DNA of 64,000 bases, taken from the NCBI RefSeq assembly GCF_000835495.1, contig NW_015622543.1:3014463-3078462 (forward strand), written 5' to 3'. Numbering within the stretch: position 1 is the stretch's first letter; each line of letters begins with the position of its first letter. Made by a program: the position numbers and the translations under genes. This document shows, piece by piece, positions 1 through 9,943 of this stretch. The notes under the pieces were generated by a model. That model made no database searches. It saw only the letters and a program-made list of their open reading frames with translations, and had not been told where the DNA came from. The stretch is from Cladophialophora immunda (lineage: Eukaryota > Ascomycota > Eurotiomycetes > Chaetothyriales > Herpotrichiellaceae).

Positions 1-490
1 CGAGTAGCGAGATCTGCGACTCGAGGCATTCTAAGGCAAGAGATCGTTGAGAACAGGCAGTTTGAGACAGTAGACGTTGTTTAATCGATGCTGTTGTAAA
101 GCATTTACAGGTGTGCAAGTGCGCACAGTTTACGCGTTAAGTGGCATTCCTGTAGCGTGATAATCTCGCGTTGTATGAGAGAAATAGAGATAGTTAAGGT
201 GTATTTTAGTGCTATAGACGAAACACATTCCTCATATAAATTACTAGGCGCTAGCATTATAGCGTACTTTTTTAGTACGTTGGGGGCCAAGTAAATTCGG
301 TATTATATCGAATCTTCGGTTTCAGAACGTTTATTCTTTCGTCAAGGAATAGATTTCACGTATTTTACCATCACTGGCTGTGGAGTTTCCCATGCTTGTT
401 GTTACCGCCGACTCTTGTGCTGGCGGCTCCTGAGGCCCTTCTCCTCCCATCCAGCCGATTTTTATTCCGGTTGTGTCTTGGGCCGTCGTC
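1..490. other. 3' flank of the KMT6-like gene
   Basis: AT-rich sequence downstream of the methyltransferase stop codon. No frame here looks like a protein and no RNA gene was recognised. Confidence 0.6.
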
Positions 491-3400
491 TCATTGTCGT
501 TTGCGCTGTTGCACCGTGGCCCTTTTAACGTACGGTATATCACCCGGGCCGTAAAGGTCAGAGTCTTCAGAGTCATCATCCAGGTTCCCCTCATCAGATA
601 CGTCTCCATTAGCCTCATAATCTGCATCCTTCGGATCGTCAATTTCGAAATCTCGCACCGTTTCCTTTTCTGAGCTGGACGCTGATTCGTCATCGGTACT
701 CGAACTCTGGGAAACCTGTCTCTTGCGCTTCTGCAACGGACGTACCACGGGGTTCTCGCTGCCCTCCTCCTGGGTGGTGCGGCCACTTTCTCCAGCTAGC
801 CTGTTTATTCCTGCGGTTCGTGCTAGACGGTCGTAGGAAAGAGGAATCCGTGCTCTTTCATGGGACGGTTTTTCTCCTGGCTCCCAGAAATACTTGGTGT
901 GTTCCTCCCCGTATCCATACTTCCACAGCAGCTCTTCTCCGGCCTTGACATCTCGCCTCGCAAACAGCCCGATCCGCACCTGTCCACTGCATAAAAGAGG
1001 CACGGGCTCCACATTCCTGAACTCTTCTTTTTGCGAGTTGTTCATAAACATCATCTTGTTGCCGTTCCTGGACGCGTCAATCTCCTGAGACGCGATGAGG
1101 TCGAAGAGATATTCCTGGTTCTGGATATGGTAGAGCGCGCCTCTCCTGTTGGCCTCTCTTCCGCTGACGAGCTCGCCGACATACTCGCCGATGTATTCAC
1201 CCTTTGAAAGCTTGACTAGATTATAAAGCCCGTAGCCCTGTACCTGGCTAGGCGCCTTGGTTGTATTAGCAGGCACACCCAACTGGATCCGGTTGTTTCT
1301 ACAGCGACCCTGTCGAATGTCATCCTTGTACTTGTTGTAAGAATCCAGGACATCGAGCACGCCACAGCTGAGGCAGATATGAGGGTCGCACTCTCGACCG
1401 AGCTTCCAGCATTCGCACCGTGTATCCTGAAAGCACATCTTTCTACTGCCGATTTTGCAGTTGCACCCCCGGAAACGTCGTTTACAGGAGTCGCTACATC
1501 CGCAGAACCATTCACAGTGTATCTTGGCTTTCGCACATGAGCACGCCGGGTTGTCGTAGCAGGGCCCTTTGTGGGAACAAGGGATGAATAATTCACGTTC
1601 AATCAGATTAGTGCTTTCGGAGATATCAATGATAGGCGCCTGATTCTTCTTGTTCTTCTTCTTCTTCTTACCTAGTGTAGAGTTGGGATCTGGCTGAGGG
1701 AGACTCATTTCAGCTGCGGCTAGGGGCGGGTCGGTAGAATGCTTGACTCTGAAGATCGAAAAGATGATGTGGTTGAAGACCATCATGCAGCTGACCTTGA
1801 TCACTCGCGAGATAAGGCAAGGACCTCGTTTATTGTGGAGGTAGAAGCCCATGAGGCTTTCGACCAAGACTTTCTGCTTCTGCGACATGAATGGCTGGAA
1901 TTTCACCTCTGACACCGTAATATCACGGCGGTTGTTCACGTCCCAGAAGCACGACGGGCAGCACAACTGATCATCTGCCAGTTTGGGATCATTGTAGTTT
2001 CGTGGCGCCCGTTTGTGGCCAAAGACCATCCCGCCGGGCTGTCGCCCCAATAGCTTTCGCAAGCTTGTCGAGGGCTCTACGCAGAATATTCCGCAGAGGT
2101 GAGTGTCGTTTTCAACATCAGGCTCGGCCCTAGGCAGCGACACGAACTTGCGTATGTTGCGATCAGATTCCTCGTCGTTGATAAGTGCTCGGGATTTTCT
2201 AATGTTAGGCTCGTCATCCGAGGGCTCCTCGTATGCTCCGTGGTCCGGACACTGGTGGCGAAAACAGATCAAGCAGAGGTTGGGATCTTGCGCCGTAGCT
2301 GCCTGGGAGTCCGCGTATCGCGGTTGTATTATCCCGCCGAGGGCAACATGCCATAGACTTGACCCAACCAGCTCATGAAAGGCGTAGGCCGTTAGCCCTG
2401 CGAACACAAGCCTCCGATCATCAGGCCGTGGCAGATGTTGGAAGTCTTCGGCCAGATGGCTCCGCCGACTCTCTCGATCAGCCAGCCTGCACATTTTGCA
2501 GGCACGATTTTGTTCTTTTCTCCATGCCGCGCGTGAATTCTCTGACCAGTCGAATTCGATTTGCCGGTCGGGTTCAAACTGTTTTTGCACATAAAAGTAA
2601 AGAATGTCGCTCTTGAACATCTCAAGGCGACTGAATAGATATTCGATCCAGGGCTCCCAGAGCCATACCAACTCTTGGCATGCGCGCTGTTTCGCGAGAC
2701 CCAAGAAGTCGATCTTGTGTCGCTGTTCGAACTCATCATACTTTTTGGATGCATCTTGATCTACGATCTCGTCTTCGGCATCGTACGCTCTGTACCTGGC
2801 GGTCCGGTAGTTGGGTGCAAGGAAACTCGTGTTGAGTCTGCCTATGGACCTGAATTTTGGTAGCATTTTCGTCCCACCCGAAAGGCGCCTTCGGGGTGCC
2901 CGAATTATCTCTTCGTCTTTCTTTGCAGACGAATCCCAACTATTTCCAACGCTCCGTCTTTGCTCGGTGAGCTCCCCAAAAGGGTCCGGAAGATTTGGGT
3001 CAAGGTCTGGACGGGGACGTTGTGCTGCAGTGACCTTGGCCTGCTTGACATCGGCCAGAACGGTTCTTTGCTGCCAGTCGCGCAAGAGTTCACGTAAGTT
3101 GTTCAACATCATGAAGAAAACCGGAACATTGGGACGGAGGGTAGTTTCTCCTGCGGAGAATATCGAAGATCCGGACGAGTCACTGGCGTTGTCAACATCC
3201 CAGCCTTCGTCCACACTGGACGGTTCCTCGACATCCCGGTCTTCTTCCTCCACGCTGGTCGATTCCTCGACATCTTGATCTTTTTCGTCTTCCATTACGC
3301 TGTCCTCTGGAGACTGCTGGTCGGTGGGTTCTTCTTGTTCGCTGTCTGGATGTTGTGGTTCTGGGGCCCGGAAAACAAGCGTGAGTGGCGTTCTTTGGAC

Positions 3401-4960
3401 CCAATCTGTGCTACCTGTGTCCGAGTCCGAGTCCGAGTCCTCATCTGATTCCCTATAGACACTTTCACTCTGAGATCGCTCCTCTTCCGGACTCGACCCC
3501 TCAGTGGATTCTGAAGCTGCTCTTTCAGCCGGGATTCTCACTTTCAACTTCACCAGCAAGGATGGGGGTTCCTTTGTAGGGTTAGGTGCTCTTTGATATG
3601 AGCACGCCAATCCCTGTTCTCTGCAAGAACCACAAGCCGGCACTCTACCGTCGCACTCAAGGTCCCCTTGAGCACAACTGGAGCAAATAAGGCTGTCTGC
3701 AACCTCTGGTGTAATTTTGGAGAGTGGTGCTGCATTGTCACTAGGAGCATCGTCGTTTGGTCTATCTTGCACGACGGGAGGCGACTCATGTCTGCTGTCC
3801 ACAGTGGCGGAGGAAACCGCAGGTCTGGATGCCGATCTCGATTTTCTGCCATGTAGAGTGTGAGATCTAGATTCATGGCGAGCCGTGGACAGCTCAGTGT
3901 TCCTAGAATCGGGATGCTGTTCAATGGTAGGAGCTGAGCTTTCGGATGGTGTACTCTTCCTCCGCGAATCGGACGACGTGCTTCGAGAAGTCAATCGTCT
4001 GGTCTGAGAACCTAACAGTCCTTCAGGAGCCCCTGTTGCGATAGATTCGTCTCCTTCTCGAAGAAGTAACGCGGTAGGAGCTGAGCTCTCGGATAGTGTA
4101 GACCTCCTCTGTGAATCCGACGACGTGTTTCGGGAAGTCGATCGTCTACCCTGGGAACCTGAGAGCCCTTCAGAGGCCCCGGTTGCCATAGATTCGTCTC
4201 TTTCTCGCATCAGTGAGGCAGCAGTTGCTTGTGTTCTGGGAAAGGACTTGGAAGTCGGAGGTGCGGATGGACGGGCCGGTGGCGAATCCGCTGGACGGGT
4301 ACGTGCTCGCTCTGTGTGAACAGGCATTGTATGTGGTTGTGGTGGATTTGTTGGCAATGGATTTACCGGCGGGATACCGGTTGGTCGATTCGGCGTCACA
4401 TGCAATGGTAATCTTCCCGAAAGTCTTGACAGCGAAGTCGCCGATGAATCTGGTGTTGATCTTGCCAATGTTGAATGTGTTGCTGACATTACTGATCCGT
4501 GATGCGGCCGTGAGATTGCTGGGTGTGGATTCTGCCGTGGCGCTTCTTGCGGCTTTGTTAACGGGTTCAACAGAGATCTTATCGCCGACGGTCTTGTAAG
4601 ATGGTGCTGCAGTGGCCGGAGTGCTGTTGGTATTGGGGGTGATTGTCTTTGTGGTAGTGATGGTGACGGTGGTGGCGGCGATGGTGGGATCCTCTCGCGC
4701 GCTACATCAAACGGCTTTTCCGAACCATCATTGCCGGTGAATGCTGGCTGCACAGGTCGCGTGCTTGTAGTGGCTTTCTGATTACTGGTCGGCTCGTCGT
4801 CTGAGTCGGACAACACGATGACCTCAGGCTCGTTGACTGGGGTCCTCGTGGTTGTATGACTTTCCCCCGTGAGCTGCCGTGACATGCCACCAGGAGGTTG
4901 CCTTGATGGTCCAGAAGACTCTGAGGTGGGATTCAGCAAGAAATGAAAGTGGTTATCCAT
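491..4960 (-). CDS. KMT6: E(z)/KMT6-like SET-domain histone methyltransferase with an internal Zn2Cys6 motif
   Basis: Uninterrupted 1489-residue frame from ATG 4960. The C-terminal half has polycomb H3K27 methyltransferase architecture: a SANT-like stretch near residues 1015-1070, a cysteine-rich CXC domain at about 1123-1207, then a SET domain at about 1238-1365 (GYGLYNLVKLSKGEYIGEY, RNGNK, GEELLWKYGYG). The N-terminal 1000 residues are mostly low-complexity, Ser/Pro-rich and acidic. They contain a SUMO-interaction-like motif (EVIVLSDSDDE, about residue 42) and a six-cysteine C-x2-C-x6-C-x6-C-x2-C-x6-C cluster at about 423-457. A long acidic tail follows SET. Oddities: the canonical NHS of the SET active site reads NNS, and the D of the terminal DY reads K although the Y is kept. 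The family call is firm. That it is the active PRC2 H3K27 methylase is inferred. A RbAp48-type protein, another PRC2 component, is encoded at 34.5-36.0 kb. Confidence 0.88.
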   Translation of the reverse strand: MDNHFHFLLNPTSESSGPSRQPPGGMSRQLTGESHTTTRTPVNEPEVIVLSDSDDEPTSNQKATTSTRPVQPAFTGNDGSEKPFDVARERIPPSPPPPSPSLPQRQSPPIPTALRPLQHHLTRPSAIRSLLNPLTKPQEAPRQNPHPAISRPHHGSVMSATHSTLARSTPDSSATSLSRLSGRLPLHVTPNRPTGIPPVNPLPTNPPQPHTMPVHTERARTRPADSPPARPSAPPTSKSFPRTQATAASLMRERDESMATGASEGLSGSQGRRSTSRNTSSDSQRRSTLSESSAPTALLLREGDESIATGAPEGLLGSQTRRLTSRSTSSDSRRKSTPSESSAPTIEQHPDSRNTELSTARHESRSHTLHGRKSRSASRPAVSSATVDSRHESPPVVQDRPNDDAPSDNAAPLSKITPEVADSLICSSCAQGDLECDGRVPACGSCREQGLACSYQRAPNPTKEPPSLLVKLKVRIPAERAASESTEGSSPEEERSQSESVYRESDEDSDSDSDTGSTDWVQRTPLTLVFRAPEPQHPDSEQEEPTDQQSPEDSVMEDEKDQDVEESTSVEEEDRDVEEPSSVDEGWDVDNASDSSGSSIFSAGETTLRPNVPVFFMMLNNLRELLRDWQQRTVLADVKQAKVTAAQRPRPDLDPNLPDPFGELTEQRRSVGNSWDSSAKKDEEIIRAPRRRLSGGTKMLPKFRSIGRLNTSFLAPNYRTARYRAYDAEDEIVDQDASKKYDEFEQRHKIDFLGLAKQRACQELVWLWEPWIEYLFSRLEMFKSDILYFYVQKQFEPDRQIEFDWSENSRAAWRKEQNRACKMCRLADRESRRSHLAEDFQHLPRPDDRRLVFAGLTAYAFHELVGSSLWHVALGGIIQPRYADSQAATAQDPNLCLICFRHQCPDHGAYEEPSDDEPNIRKSRALINDEESDRNIRKFVSLPRAEPDVENDTHLCGIFCVEPSTSLRKLLGRQPGGMVFGHKRAPRNYNDPKLADDQLCCPSCFWDVNNRRDITVSEVKFQPFMSQKQKVLVESLMGFYLHNKRGPCLISRVIKVSCMMVFNHIIFSIFRVKHSTDPPLAAAEMSLPQPDPNSTLGKKKKKNKKNQAPIIDISESTNLIERELFIPCSHKGPCYDNPACSCAKAKIHCEWFCGCSDSCKRRFRGCNCKIGSRKMCFQDTRCECWKLGRECDPHICLSCGVLDVLDSYNKYKDDIRQGRCRNNRIQLGVPANTTKAPSQVQGYGLYNLVKLSKGEYIGEYVGELVSGREANRRGALYHIQNQEYLFDLIASQEIDASRNGNKMMFMNNSQKEEFRNVEPVPLLCSGQVRIGLFARRDVKAGEELLWKYGYGEEHTKYFWEPGEKPSHERARIPLSYDRLARTAGINRLAGESGRTTQEEGSENPVVRPLQKRKRQVSQSSSTDDESASSSEKETVRDFEIDDPKDADYEANGDVSDEGNLDDDSEDSDLYGPGDIPYVKRATVQQRKRQ

Positions 4961-5725
4961 CTTGGATCAGGAGCGAGCAGAGAGTCTGCTGATTGCACCG
5001 CTTTTATGCCTTTGAGACGCAGAAAGTGATGTGAGGATCGGAACCTGCTCACGCCGGGTCTTGACGGTTCCTGGAATTTGCTCGAAATCGTTCTCGTAGA
5101 CACGAGGGCAACGAACTCGATTTCCGTTGACCAGGCTGCCACGTCACATGCCGGATACACAGCCGCGTCGACCCATGTACTCAGTTAACGGGCGCATTTG
5201 AGTTGGTGATATCATTGTTGATACGCCTTGAGCACTTGTTGGAGGTGGGCAGTCAGGGCTCATGTCGATTCTTGCCGGATTAAAGTTGTGGCCAGAGTTT
5301 AAAAGGTCTAAAGCTTGGTTCCAGACGCCGCCGCTTTCACTGGCCAATGAAAATGAGTTGAACCACGCCAGGCAGTATGATTTAGCCCGAGTCGTAATTA
5401 ATCTTTTCTTTGGGGGAAGCAAATAATAGGGAGCTACCAAGTAGGTTCTGAAAGAAACAAATGGCACGGTCTGATGGAGAATAGAGGCACGCCATCTTAG
5501 AATCTAGCTAGTCGCTCAACAGCGACAAGGCGGCCGTCAGATCAAATGTGACTGATATTGTGAATAAGGATGGTGTACCACTATGCCTAAGGACAGAATA
5601 AATGTCCTTTTCTATGATAGTCTAGGCACTGAATCACTTCTCTTTTGCTACTGTAGTACCGTTTCTTGTCAGACTGTGGTACTTGTTTTCGATATCGGCT
5701 CGCTACCTAGGTCGGTACTACTGTA

Positions 5726-5751
5726 ATGCCACGCTTTGTGCCTGCCAAGCC
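5726..5751 (+). repeat. Solo copy of the island outer end
   Basis: All 26 bases are identical to 7801-7826. The next 19 bases still match at about 13 positions, then similarity stops. I found no accompanying gene copy. Confidence 0.7.
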
Positions 5752-6640
5752 CCCAAGACATGCCAGCAGCCCTGCAACGCCTTCGGCCGAGTTACCCAAA
5801 GGTACAGAGTATATACATAGGTAGTCAGATTGGTCCCCAAGACCTAGTAGAATTCACCACGTTTCTCTATCGAGTCACAGAGTACACCATGGTCCGCGTT
5901 TCCTTGGAACGAGTGGTAGCTTTTCGTGCACAGCTCCTTCCGCCGCCACATCTAGGTCTGCCACAGATATATATATTTTCCCCGAACACGTCCTACTTCG
6001 AAGATGAAGTGGAGTGACCTCAAATCTTGGGACTGCATGCACCGGGCGGCAGGGAAGCCAAAGCGTCCTTGAATGTTGTCAACAGGCCCGGAAATCACAC
6101 CGAGGGGTCTTTTGGATCCACAGCAGCACTAAATCCACCCTGACACAAACCCTCGTCAGCGTTGGACGCGAAATCAACGCAGCAGCAACGGAAGCATTGA
6201 CTGGTGACGAGGCGGAGAACGGAAGATGTCCATAGAGCTGGTAGAGCTGGAAGAACATGCACGGAGTTAGCTGCATTTCCTTGGAGAGAAGCTTCTTAAC
6301 TCCGAGACAAGGCTACGGGTCCAGCACCAAGGGCCTGAAAGCGCGATTCGTTATAGCGGGCTTGAGTACAGGTTATTATCTGTGAAAGCAGACCTGCCGA
6401 AGTAGCTCTTCAGGAGTTACAGAACAGAACAGTTATCTCCGTTCAGAGAGACACGGTCGAGATAATGGAATGTAAATGGAAGCAGCCCCCAAAATCCATG
6501 CGGCGGAAGACTGAGGATTCAACTGCTGATAGTCCACAGCCAATTCGCCATATCCACGAATATCGTCCGTCTGAAGACACAAGGTCCTGGGGCAGACAAA
6601 TATGGCTCAAGACGGTGAAGATTTCTCGCTCTCACCGGCG

Positions 6641-6647
6641 TATAAAA
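6641..6647 (+). promoter_or_regulatory. TATA-box-like element of the SDR gene
   Basis: TATAAAA about 85 bp before the start of SDR-like codons. Assigned by position and sequence only. Confidence 0.4.
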
Positions 6648-6816
6648 CATCCCAAGCCGGTAAAGTCCCTCTAACATTCCGCCTCCGCAGCACTCTCGCT
6701 CTCGCCCTCACTGACGGACGTGATAAGTACGAAATTTTACCCCGACGACGCACCATGACACATATCCGGCGATTGACACCAAGGGTTCTCCCGGCTGGGA
6801 CTGCAAGGGAAAGGCG

Positions 6817-7748
6817 ATGCTCATCACGGGGGCCAACGGTGGCGTGGGACGGGCGGTGGTGCAGGCATACGCGCGCGTAGGGGCGTCACATATCGGGCTG
6901 GGCGTGCGGCGCGACGTCAGCGACCTGGTCGGCGCGGTTAAGGCGGCAGCGGCACAGGGAGGCCACCCGGAGCCGACGGTGACGGTGCTGCTTATGGACT
7001 TGGAGGACCGAGCAAGCATCGCGGCGGCGGCGGAGCAGCTCGAGCGCGAATGGGGGCGGCTCGACATCCTGATCAGCAACGCCGCCTTCCTGCCACCCTT
7101 CGAGCCGCTACTTGAGGGCAACGAGGCTGACTATTGGCATGCCTGGGAGATCAACATCCGCGGCACTTACTGGACTGCCAAGGCCTTCCTGCCCCTGCTG
7201 CTGGGCTGCGGCGGCGACAAGACCTTCGTCGCCATCAGCAGCCTCGGCGCCCACATCCTCACCCCGGGTGCCAGTTCCTACCAGACCACCAAGTTTGCCA
7301 TCGTCCGCTTCACCGAGTTCCTGATGCAGGACTACGGTGACCAGGTGAGTGTGCTTCCGCCTGTGCCGGCAGTCCCTTGCTAGGAAGGAGGCAGCATGAG
7401 ACATCGTATGGGAAACCGGAGACGTTAACTCATTCTTTAGGGCCTCCTAGCCTACTCGATGCATCCAGCGTCGATGCTCACCGAGCTTGCCAAGAACATA
7501 CCTTCGAACATGCACCGTGAGTCGAGCGTGGATCCCAAGACTTGTGCTCGGGCTGATCCCGTGGTTCCACAGATCTCCTCAATGATACGCCCGACTTGGT
7601 TGGCGATACCTTTGCCTTCTTGGGCAGTAAAAAGAGAGATTGGCTCGCCGGTCGATTCATCGCCGTGTGCTGGGATATGCCTGAATTGATGGCCCGGGAG
7701 AAGGAGATTGTCGAGAAAGACGCGCTCAAGTTTCGCATGGTCATGTAA
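6817..7748 (+). CDS. Short-chain dehydrogenase/reductase, 5' end apparently damaged
   Basis: NAD(P)-dependent SDR. Exons 6817-7344, 7441-7516 and 7573-7748 are joined by GTGAGT...AG introns in correct phase, giving 259 residues from the first in-frame ATG. Visible motifs: TGxxxGxG nucleotide-binding loop (ITGANGGVG), SNAA in place of the usual NNAG, and the catalytic Ser plus YxxxK (SSLGAHILTPGASSYQTTK). Protein-like codons continue upstream of 6817 (HHDTYPAID...GKAMLITG), a segment many fungal SDRs carry before the fold, but no in-frame ATG precedes them. An ATA followed by one extra T near 6730 sits where the start would be expected. The gene may start at 6817 without its N-terminal segment, or be decaying. 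Substrate unknown. Confidence 0.72.
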
Positions 7749-7800
7749 GGTCAGGTCAGGTACTTGGAAATGGCTAGAGTAGGTACCTAGGTGGGGAGTG

Positions 7801-7859
7801 ATGCCACGCTTTGTGCCTGCCAAGCCACTAAGGAATGTCATCAGCTCCTATCTCGACGT
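7801..7859 (+). repeat. Left terminal inverted repeat of the island
   Basis: Bases 7823-7859 are the exact reverse complement of 13145-13181 (37 bp). The outer 22 bases match the other end imperfectly and match 5726-5751 exactly. The inner end coincides with a TSR-stop reading on the minus strand. Confidence 0.8.
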
Positions 7860-7942
7860 TGCTGGTCGTTCTGCCTTGTCTTCTGTCTCTACACGTCGCG
7901 ACCTGTGTTCCGAGTATCCCTTGAGCCGCGTCCGGGCAGTAT

Positions 7943-8698
7943 CTACGGAGAGTCGCAGACAGGGGAAGGTGGAGGAGGCGCGGATGACTCGCTGGGCTGT
8001 TCCGTGGAGCGTTGCAAGATTGGTAGCTCGGTTATCCAAATGCTCAACTCGGCTCTCCAGGTGCTCAACAACAGCTTGTTCTTGACACGGTCTTCCTCCG
8101 TTTCGGCTTCGGCCGCGTCCTCAAGGTCGTCGACAATCACACCGTCTTCCTCCTCAACTTCAGCCGCGTCCTCAAGGTAGTTGACATTCACATCGTCTTC
8201 CTCCTCAACTTCAGCCGCGTCCCCAAAGTAGTCGACATTCACACCGTCTTCCTCCTCGACTTCAGCCGCGTCCTCAAGGTAGTCCACATTCACATCGTCT
8301 TGCTCCTCCTCGACATCGTTCGGGGGCTCAAGGTACTCTTCGGCCGGAGCCTCGAGGTACTCGAGATACTCTTTTGCAATACCCTCCATGTGCTTGAGGC
8401 GGTCGCCAATCTCTCCGCCCTGGTCCTGCCGAACAGTGTCGATCACGTCCAAGCACCCTTTCGTAAACTTGAGTCGGTCCTTGGGTTCCACGAGGAGTGC
8501 CAGTAGCATGTTGAGTTCGGCATGGAGGCCTTTGCTAAGGCGGTTGTCCAAGTGGAGTGGCCAGCATATATCGAACGCTTCTCTTGTGTTTTTTGCTAAC
8601 CCCAATGCCAATGCCTACTCCTGGTAAGCATCGTGCCCATTGCGCAGCGGACTAACCTTGTCGAATTGTGCTTGATGCTCGCGTGCCAGGTCATCCAT
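7943..8698 (-). CDS. Unknown acidic repeat protein, left copy of an inverted gene pair
   Basis: Proposed exons 8698-8657 and 8614-7943, joined by a 42-bp GTTAGT...TAG intron, give 237 residues starting MDDLAREHQAQFDK. The ATG and intron position are shared with the inverted copy at 12326-13156 (MDNLARQ...), which supports the start. After a helical N-terminal region (about 1-110) come four 17-residue acidic repeats of the type DAAEVEEEDGVNVDYLE, encoded by 51-bp tandem repeats. A different frame further downstream ends ATSR-stop inside the terminal repeat, as in the other copy, so this copy probably also carries a 3' frameshift. No known domain recognised. It resembles a member of a fast-evolving fungal family. 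Confidence 0.5.
8105..8310 (+). repeat. 51-bp tandem repeat, four units, in frame
   Basis: The anchor GCCGCGTCC recurs at 8112, 8163, 8214 and 8265, exactly 51 bp apart. It encodes acidic 17-residue repeats on the minus strand. Confidence 0.85.
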
Positions 8699-9030
8699 GA
8701 TGAGCGGCTGGCGGACGATACCGGAGGAAAGTTGTTGAATGAGCAAATTGCTAGGCGAGCACGCCCAGTGGATACTAGGTAAGTCACTGAATGAGAGACA
8801 CTTTGCGTGGCTGTGAGGGGAGATGACAGAGGTAAGTAGAAGTTTGAGGTGAAGGCGTGACAATATCAAGTGAATATTGCCAGCCGGCACGAACCCTTGG
8901 CAACAGACATTCACTACCAAGTGACACACCACTGCCTGCACCTATGTTCTCGCTGATTCAGATTTAAATTCAAATTTCTTTCTCCTCCTTGACAATCTGA
9001 TTTCTCCTCTCTGGCAATTTTCCCTCCGCC
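8699..9030. other. Gap inside the island
   Basis: Contains the 5' flank of the left copy, with a plausible 3' splice site (TTACCTAG) in its leader, and the pyrimidine-rich leader of the zinc-finger pseudogene. No further gene seen. Confidence 0.4.
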
Positions 9031-9273
9031 ATGGCAGATCAAGACCTCTGTCCCACGTGCGGGAAGGACATTTCAAACATCCAGAACCGTGGGTAGCATA
9101 TCTATAATTGCAAAGGCCTTCCATTCAAGAACTGTCCATCATAAGGAACCGAGTTGGTCAAGCTCAAGAACCCTACTGCACACGTCAACAAATGTGCAAA
9201 GGATGCAGGCCTAATCTATCCTGCTCGCGGCACGAATATTTCGAACTACAAATATCCAGCCTATCATATTTGA
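9031..9273 (+). pseudogene. Tandem C2HC zinc-finger pseudogene with two in-frame stops
   Basis: One frame from ATG 9031 to a terminal TGA reads as two zinc fingers of identical spacing, C-x2-C-x12-H-x3-C. The first is CPTCGKDI...HIYNC. The second is CPS-stop-GTEL...HVNKC, with a TAA exactly where the second cysteine should be. A TAG also sits just before the first finger's histidine. The fold resembles small UBZ/Rad18-like fingers, but that is a guess. The intact spacing with stops at two places argues for a recently inactivated gene. Confidence 0.6.
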
Positions 9274-9487
9274 TATTGCTCAAAAAAAAAAAGAGCCCCC
9301 CGAGAAGACCTATGCGATGAGGGAAAGTCTCAACGAGACATAAGGCTCAAAGCTCCTAGATAAAGGTAGTAATATTACAACCTAAGTCGATCGAAGTCGA
9401 GTTCTTCTAAACTTCACCGATGCAATCGAACCATTTTCATCCGATACACCGTTGCCTCCCGGAGCTCCTCCTTTCTTGCGAGAGCAC

Positions 9488-9943
9488 ATGAAACGCCGAA
9501 GCTTCACGATCTGTGTGTCGAGGTTGTCGACTACGCCGGGAGAAAAATATGACGCCTTCCTTCTTCCAAAGCAGACTCGAAACTCTCAGGCAGCCAGTGG
9601 CGATGAGCGCCTCAATTCATACTATGCAAGACTTCGATCAATAACCCCAGAGTCTGGACTACACCTTGTCACACACGGGATAATCCCCATTCTCGAGCGT
9701 TTCGTTGCCGAACCGCACCATGTTGCCCACGAACACCGCTGGCTTGTTAACGATGCGAGAATCTTGACCTCTGAACACGACTCGAAGGTCCTACCTGCCT
9801 ATCCACCACCACGCATCATTTTCGAGAATGAAGCATGTCGAGCGTTGGTAAAAGTATACGGTGTTGACCCGAATGCTGCACCAGCAAGGACGTGGGAGCT
9901 TCAATATATATATAGAGACGCCGATCTACCCAAACTCCATTGA
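9488..9943 (+). CDS. Orphan open frame of unknown function
   Basis: 151 residues from the first ATG, with mixed composition (ERLNSYYARLRSITPESG, HEHRWLVNDARILTSEHDS) that looks more protein-like than most chance frames. No domain recognised. The frame stays open upstream to about 9452 without an ATG. It could be a remnant of a larger gene. Confidence 0.3.
   Translation: MKRRSFTICVSRLSTTPGEKYDAFLLPKQTRNSQAASGDERLNSYYARLRSITPESGLHLVTHGIIPILERFVAEPHHVAHEHRWLVNDARILTSEHDSKVLPAYPPPRIIFENEACRALVKVYGVDPNAAPARTWELQYIYRDADLPKLH

Larger units (their letters stand above)
4961..6816. other. Intergenic region with a solo repeat copy and an SDR promoter
   Basis: No convincing gene. It holds a 26-bp segment at 5726-5751 identical to the left outer end of the 7.8-13.2 kb island, and a TATA-like TATAAAA at 6641-6647 upstream of the dehydrogenase. 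In-frame codons homologous to an SDR N-terminus begin around 6725. Confidence 0.5.

Noticed and set aside
8105..8310. CRISPR-like periodic repeats
   Set aside because: Contiguous 51-bp coding tandem repeats without spacers, in a eukaryotic genome.
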